Below are positions 58,826 to 64,000 of a stretch of DNA of 64,000 bases, one piece after another; positions within the stretch are counted from its first letter, which is position 1, and the number at the start of each line of letters is the position of its first letter. The DNA comes from Stachybotrys elegans (lineage: Eukaryota; Ascomycota; Sordariomycetes; Hypocreales; Stachybotryaceae). The stretch covers positions 992,001 to 1,056,000 of the forward strand of contig JAGPNK010000008.1 of assembly GCA_020746835.1 (NCBI GenBank), written 5' to 3'. The translations under genes were made by a program, and so were the position numbers. The notes under the pieces were generated by a model. The model saw only the letters and a program-made list of their open reading frames with translations. It did no database searches and was not told the origin of the DNA.

Positions 58826-61430
58826 GGTGAATGGCGAAACACGTGTGTCCCGGTGGGGGTGATTTGTTTTCACCGGAGGAGGGAAGGAATATTGGAGAGA
58901 GAGAGAGAAGAGGAAAGGAAGAGAGGATGGAGGGGTGAAGTATATTAGAGGGGTGGAGGAGGAGGAAGAATTAGGAAGTACGGAAGAGGTATGGCAGCCA
59001 GCGATGCTGAAGGCCGGTAAAAGGATAAGGGAAAGAGGAAGAGAAGAGGATGAAGGAGTAGGGAAAGGTAAAAGCAAGACAAGCAGCAGAAGCGCGAGAT
59101 TTTGTGATGAAGGCGGCAGTGGGTCGAGATGAGCGTCCGTATGGTCCGACGGATGGACATGTCCTGTTCCCTTATCTACGGAGCAGGTCGAACCCCGGAT
59201 TTCTCCACGCCGCTTGCATTTGAGATAGATATTAGCTATGAGGTACAGTAAAAGGAGAGGCCGAAGAGAGACACCCCTCCCCCTCCCCGGATTTTTCTCC
59301 CGAGATGCACTGCTGTACCCCAGAAAGCTTACGTGCTTCTCTCCGCAAAAAGGAAGCAAGCCCCCATGCGAATGAAGCCCGGCACGATGGCACGAGAGCA
59401 AAGGAAAAAGAGGAAAACGACGACAAACGAAAATGAGGATGGCGTGCGCGCGGCAGCGAAACATGGCCGGCGCATGTCATGGAGAGTGGCGTGGACAGAG
59501 TTAGGTGATGGTAATAGGGTGGATCTTGTTACGCCATGGATTCCGCTGTGGGCTGCTAGCGGCTTCGGTGCTGGGATGGCACGGCGGCCGGCTTCGTCTG
59601 TGTCGGCATTGCTTGACTAATGGAATATCCGTATGTTGGTTGCGGAGCACGGAGCATCGACGGTAGTGAGAAAAAGGGCCGGATGGCATCCGGGTGTGTC
59701 CAGTCTGTGTGTAGGAGCTGTTGAAGAAAGGGGGATGTCCAGGTGCTACACAGTAACGAGGTGTGTAGAAGACGTACCTACCTAGTAGAGGTGAGTAAAG
59801 GTGAGTAAAGGTGTGTAGACTTGTGCCTGCCAAGGTCAGAGGCTCAAGAGCCTCATTGCTTGGAAGGAGCTGTCACATCCCTGGGAAGGGAAGAGAGGGG
59901 CCGGGCCGGCCGTACCAGCCAGGGTACACTTTCCGAATGCAGCACCATACCATACAGTACATACCCACCGTCTCCATAAACAGTGGCCCCATCCCCCTTT
60001 CCACCTCGACTGCCGTGCCAGAGGAATTGTGGGCGCCAAAGAGCAGCACTTGGCTTGAGCCGGAATTTCTCTTAGTAACATATGACATCAGGTTGGACTT
60101 TTCACGACCAACACGGCTGGCTTCCTATCGTTGTCGTCGCCTGCCATTGGAGGACGAACCTGGGCCCCTGTCTTCTGTCTTCTCGAAGAACAGAATGCCT
60201 TCTTTGGGGGCTTGGCATCCGTGCTATTCCTTGCACCTGATCGGCCCTGCATAAAACACCATCATCATCTGAACTGTGTTGTGTCTCGAGACAAGTAATA
60301 GTATGCCAGTCATGGTCCTATCCACCACGGCAATTTCCACAGGCGAGCCATTCATACTCATTCCATGGAAGCGCAACAAAACCTCAGTCTGTAGCCCAAT
60401 ACGTCACCGAAGGGATCTACACTGCATGAAGCGGCATACCCGGACTTCAAAAAAATTTCCCCTTTACAACACATCATACATAGTTGAGCCGCGACTGACC
60501 GGGACGTGGCAACTGAGTTTCCCGGGTATAACGGCATGAGCCGGGAACACAAAACGAGACAGTATGGTACGCTAAGGTGCGCCTCACCACCTTTCCAGGG
60601 TACTGTGTGTGTGCGCATCATGATCATCACGGACGGCGAGCCGTGATAACTGGCAGTGAACTTATTGGTCGGCATGCAGGACCCCCAACAATCTGACAAG
60701 TCTGCGGTTGTGATGGGGATCATATTTATGCAGAGGATCCAAGCCGAGCAAGTGGCTTTTCACATTCTGCAGACAGCCGCTAGCAAAGTCTGACTGTCGC
60801 CATAAAATGACCCAGAGTCCTAGTCTCTTCATAAAATAATGAAGCGTCTGGGACCAAGCGCGGTTTCGCTGACCCAACTGGGTATTCTTTGGCGTGTCGT
60901 GTCTTTGGGAGATTTCTGATTATGCATCTTCACCATGATGATGCCGCTCGGACAGAAAAAATTACGCATTTCCATCTTGTGGCGAATTGCAGGGTGTAAG
61001 CAGGTGATTCAGACACGTCCACGTACGTCCGCAGTCGACTGATCAAAGCCATTGTCAAGTCGGCCCGTTATTGTGAACTTGAACTTGAACTTTTGGGTCA
61101 GGCGACGGATTCGGAAAGGCGGCAGAGGATCGACTCACTGCTATTCCACATACTGCTTTCGTCTTGCGTCTAGTAAATCGAGCTTTATCAACCTCGCACC
61201 GTCGGCTGGCGGGCATCTCAAACTCCGTTCTTCCTCCAAGAAGACTTAAAAAAATTAAACAAATAATAAGACGTGGAAGAAACGCTCCTGAACTACTCGA
61301 TTAGTAAGCTGTAAGCTGCAAGCTGTTGGTGCACGTAGGTAGCTTTCGGGTCTGCATCTCGAACAGCGGGGAAATTCAGCAAGCTACCTAGAACTGCCCA
61401 AACAGCTAAACAGAGACGAGACACATCATC
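58826..61430. other. 2.6-kb divergent intergenic region
   Basis: Promoter of the amino-acid permease (left) and of the NCQ-motif gene (right). It contains a three-unit 10-bp tandem repeat AGGTGAGTAA (59789-59818, last unit degenerate) next to GTACCTACCTAG. No gene was recognised. Confidence 0.45.
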
Positions 61431-62012
61431 ATGTCTGAGCTAACGTTCCCAGTAGTCGGCAGAACCGTCCGCAATCGAAGAGAGTACGCAGACTGCTCCG
61501 ACGGCTCGCAATGGACCAGAAGACTAGATGCGGCAGGGAATCCAGCAGGTGAATGGACACCCGTCGAGAAGCCCGTCGCCGACGCTCCAGAGCCCGACCC
61601 CCCGCTCCAGCTCTCCATTATTGCCGAGCACCAGGCCCCCGGGGAGCCCAAGCACTGGTCCCTCTTCTGCCACCGCCCGGACGCCACCGGCCGCGGCCAA
61701 GGGCAGGTCTGGCAGGTCACGGGCGACGCCGAGTTCATGGTGTACGAGCACGCCGCGGGCATCGACAAGATGAGCCTCGACACGTTTGCCTGGCATCAGC
61801 TCGTCAATGCGGACATGACGGGCGCGCAGCGCAAGACGGTCGAGGACATTGTGCACGCTGAGCCGCCACCCAGCGCTGTAAATCGTGCTGCCGTGACGGA
61901 AAACTGCCAAGGCTGGGTGATTCGTGTCCTAAGGCGGCTCGTGGAGGAGGGGATTGCGCAGGAGAGTATCATCCCGATGCTTCAGCGTTATATGGATGAT
62001 ATAAGGAAATGA
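61431..62012 (+). CDS. conserved fungal-type hypothetical protein with HW and NCQGW motifs
   Basis: A single exon of 193 residues from ATG 61431 (ACATCATCATG context). After an acidic/proline-rich lead (about 1-57), a compact domain begins at LQLSIIAEH. His75 in PKHWSLFCH and Cys159 in ENCQGWVIRVL are the striking residues, with a VWQVTGDAEFMVYEH beta stretch between them. The order His-then-Cys and the surrounding HWxLF and NCQxW patterns resemble the permuted papain-like (LRAT/NlpC-P60) fold, in which these two residues are catalytic. That is inference; I know no characterised homologue. No signal peptide or TM, so it is presumably intracellular. Confidence 0.6.
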   Translation: MSELTFPVVGRTVRNRREYADCSDGSQWTRRLDAAGNPAGEWTPVEKPVADAPEPDPPLQLSIIAEHQAPGEPKHWSLFCHRPDATGRGQGQVWQVTGDAEFMVYEHAAGIDKMSLDTFAWHQLVNADMTGAQRKTVEDIVHAEPPPSAVNRAAVTENCQGWVIRVLRRLVEEGIAQESIIPMLQRYMDDIRK

Positions 62013-62919
62013 AGGGAATCAGATGGACGAACGCAGGCGACTCATTCCAGAGCACTATCAAGGCTGGAAGAGTGCTGGAAGAGTGCTGAATCCGGGTACC
62101 TGGATACCTGTAGGTACAGTACCTAAAATCACGTACCTGAGCAAAACCTCCACCCCAGATAACCTACCCTGGACCCTACATTCTGTCATGGCCTGCCATT
62201 GGGGTCACGGAACCTCCAGTACATCAGGCTACTCTTGGCTTACCACGAGATTCACAGTCCGGACGACAGCTTCACAATCCTAACGAACACCTATAGCCTC
62301 ATCGTTCAAATCGCGCCGCGCTACGTCTCCATCAACAACTTCGCCGGTCCTCTCAGGATGTCCGCCTGATCCACCTGCAAGATTTGTAGCCAGGACAGCG
62401 CAGAATGCCATTACATTTGCGACGCGGGAGATGAAGAGGCATGAGATCAAGAACGTCAATGAAATTCGTCGGCTAGCCATGCGACATCATGAGCAAAGTC
62501 GCGTACAGCTGATAGCGAACGGTATGGCTGAGTGATATCGTTTTTAAGAAAGCAGTTTCGATTCTACAGAAGCGCTTTCTGCTCTTCTACTACCTATATC
62601 CTTCATCAGGCTTCGCAAATGGAACCTCGCATCGAAACCAATTGCGGACCAAACCCCCTTTGGCTTTTTGTCTGATGTGCTTGCGCGCACCGCTTGGTGA
62701 CGGGAGCCTGAAAACTCGTTGCGTTTTCCATGTGAGGGAGCACCGCTCTTCCTCCACTATTCCGTCTTCCGACTACATCCGCAGGGACTGTCGACCAATT
62801 CTGGACAGATCTCACGACGGCCCGAACTCGTTGTCGCCTCTCCTTGGCCTATCCACCCTGGACGATGAAAAGTGCTAGAGGCCACTGGGGAGACAACTCA
62901 TTGATGCCTCAGTCGCTTC
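62013..62919. other. intergenic with motif cluster and a possible orphan exon
   Basis: Holds a two-copy tandem CTGGAAGAGTG (62064-62085) and a cluster of GTACCT/AGGTAC motifs (62095-62138). At 62295-62538 a frame on the plus strand, preceded by a good branch site (CCTAACG) and a TATAG acceptor, reads ARTAQNAITFATREMKRHE and on to a TGA. No upstream exon could be joined to it. Confidence 0.4.
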
Positions 62920-63200
62920 TGATTAGTACTCCTACCGACCTGTCGGCAAGTCGACTGAAGCAGCCCTCATTTTTGAACGTGGCGATACGAGAAACTCTGT
63001 GGCTTCACCCCACCATGCCTTCGAAGCGATAGATCAAGACTCCACTTCTTGGAGACCTGAGAGATGGCTGGAAACAACGCCATCGGGGACAGAAGCCACG
63101 CGGGGCGTGAAGAGCCACCTGCTCGTCTTTGCCGGCTGGTCGAGGATGTGCTCAAAGCTCAACGTTGCCTGGACGCGCCTAAGAGGCCTCCTGGCAGGCA
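62920..63200 (+). pseudogene. cytochrome P450 relic
   Basis: Two frames together resemble the C-terminal third of a P450. In frame one (62961-63010) FLNVAIRETLWLHPT matches the K-helix, but ExxR has become ExxW (CGG-type codon now TGG at 63000-63002). In another frame (63050-63180) WRPERWLE matches the PERF region, and FAGWSRMC (63128-63151) matches the haem-binding loop with the conserved Gly replaced by Trp but Cys kept. A frameshift (or lost intron) lies between, and I find no N-terminal two thirds. It therefore cannot encode a working enzyme. Its original subfamily cannot be named. Confidence 0.6.
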
Positions 63201-63476
63201 GCTACGGCACTGTCCGCACAGAAAAGATGCAGGATCCCGACCTTTCTGGTGTCTCAAATAAGACGCAGACAGATGGCCAGGGAGTTGTAACGCCTGCCAA
63301 CGAAAGAAACGTCGACTGAAACTGCGTTTCACAGAGGAAAGAGTAAGCACAACGCCATCGTATGCCATAGCCTGAGCTGCTTGTGTATGCTCTCTTCGTC
63401 TAAGGAGCTTGCGACACGCCTCCTCCATATCATATATTTGCCACGCAATACAGCGCGCACCGGCTAGCAGACGGGT

Positions 63477-64000
63477 TCAGGCATCCATAATGGCCAAAAT
63501 ACCGGCTGTCGTGGTCGTCTCACCGCTCGCGCCGGGCCCGAACTTGGCCCTCCGGCGGCGCTCCGCCTCGCAGAGCCACTCGAAGCACTTCCGCACCGTC
63601 GGATCCATAATCTTGGCGCTGTAACCTTTCTTGAGGAAGCCAGATGTGGCGAGGAAACTCGTGAGGGCTTGATACTCTGGCAATTCTGTCCCGCGATCCA
63701 TTGTCCCCAGGAAGTTGAGGGCGGTGGACACGGCGAAAGTGACCAGATGACTGCCGACGATACCCGCGTGGGGTTTATAGAATGCCGGTGTCACCATGAC
63801 GAGGAACCGGATGTATCGCATCATGTCTGTGCGTTCTGGAAGGGCCTCTTCGGGAGGCGTTGACGAGCGGAGCATTGCGACAACGAGTAGTTGAGCCCCC
63901 CAGAAGAGACTCATGATATATGCCAGTCCGAGGTTGTTGCGGATCTCCTCCAAGACGGCCTCAGATGGTGGGTCGTAGCCGGACTGGAAGGGACCGTGAT
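63477..64000 (-). CDS. C-terminal part of a possible fungal-specific transcription factor (partial)
   Basis: An open frame enters at the right edge of the window (HGPFQSGYDPPSEAVLEEIRN) and ends at the TGA 63479-63477, about 174 visible codons. The sequence is mainly helical: a hydrophobic stretch IRNNLGLAYIMSLFWGAQLLVVAM, then FLVMVTPAFYKPHAGIVGSHLVTFAVSTALNFL, then a charged tail with CEWLCEAERRRR-like helix and ETTTTAGILAIMDA. This pattern is what I expect from the C-terminal end of Zn2Cys6 transcription factors (fungal_trans region), but the diagnostic zinc cluster would lie outside the window. A membrane or other helical protein is the alternative. Confidence 0.45.
   Translation of the reverse strand, partial: HGPFQSGYDPPSEAVLEEIRNNLGLAYIMSLFWGAQLLVVAMLRSSTPPEEALPERTDMMRYIRFLVMVTPAFYKPHAGIVGSHLVTFAVSTALNFLGTMDRGTELPEYQALTSFLATSGFLKKGYSAKIMDPTVRKCFEWLCEAERRRRAKFGPGASGETTTTAGILAIMDA

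Overview
This window looks like nuclear DNA of a filamentous ascomycete, most likely a Sordariomycete. Almost every gene is cut by short GT..AG introns (about 48-80 nt, with CTAAC/CTGAC-like branch sites), and the gene families are typically fungal: a HET-domain protein, a metacaspase with a Gly/Tyr/Pro-rich prodomain, a CE5 esterase with a CBM1, two PTH11/rhodopsin-domain membrane proteins, an MFS sugar porter and an AAAP amino-acid permease. Genes lie on both strands with 0.3-3.5 kb spacing. There are no operons, no rRNA, no CRISPR and no intact transposon. I rebuilt exon structures by hand, joining fragments wherever splice sites and family motifs agreed.

Layout. 0-7.5 kb: HET protein (+), Hst2-type sirtuin (-), NC2-beta/Dr1 (-), short-chain dehydrogenase (-). 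7.5-11 kb: no recognisable gene. 11-20 kb: small secreted Cys protein (+), homocysteine S-methyltransferase (+), zinc phospholipase-C-like protein with a C-terminal membrane anchor (+), alpha/beta hydrolase (-), APH-type kinase-like protein (+), secreted bicovalent FAD oxidase (-). 22.7-27.8 kb: a 1650-residue fusion of a PrnB/indoleamine-dioxygenase-like haem domain, a ferredoxin-reductase-type FAD/NAD(P)H module and a cytochrome b5 domain, with two 5' exons that a simple ORF call misses. 28-29.5 kb: a gene whose single open frame holds two internal TAG codons. 30.8-39.4 kb: four-TM protein (-), rhodopsin-domain protein (+), NAD-epimerase-like protein (-), a small protein usually labelled N-acetylglutamate synthase (+), metacaspase (-). 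42-51 kb: WW-domain protein (+), ketoreductase-like SDR (+), acetylxylan esterase (+), sugar transporter (-). 52.9-64 kb: second rhodopsin-domain protein (-), putative amidoligase (+), amino-acid permease (-), a protein with spaced His and NCQ motifs (+), a decayed P450 (+) and the C-terminal end of a possible transcription factor (-).

Two observations stand out. The gene at 28.0-29.5 kb has two in-frame TAG codons, each in the loop of a perfect 5-bp hairpin. This is the arrangement known from A-to-I mRNA editing during sexual development in Fusarium and Neurospora, so the gene may need stop-codon editing (UAG to UGG) to be expressed in full. The fusion at 22.7-27.8 kb joins a dioxygenase-like haem domain to its own apparent electron supply; its substrate is unknown. 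The genes do not form an obvious pathway cluster. The window reads as ordinary gene-rich euchromatin with an accessory flavour (HET, secreted enzymes, orphan enzymes, a P450 relic).
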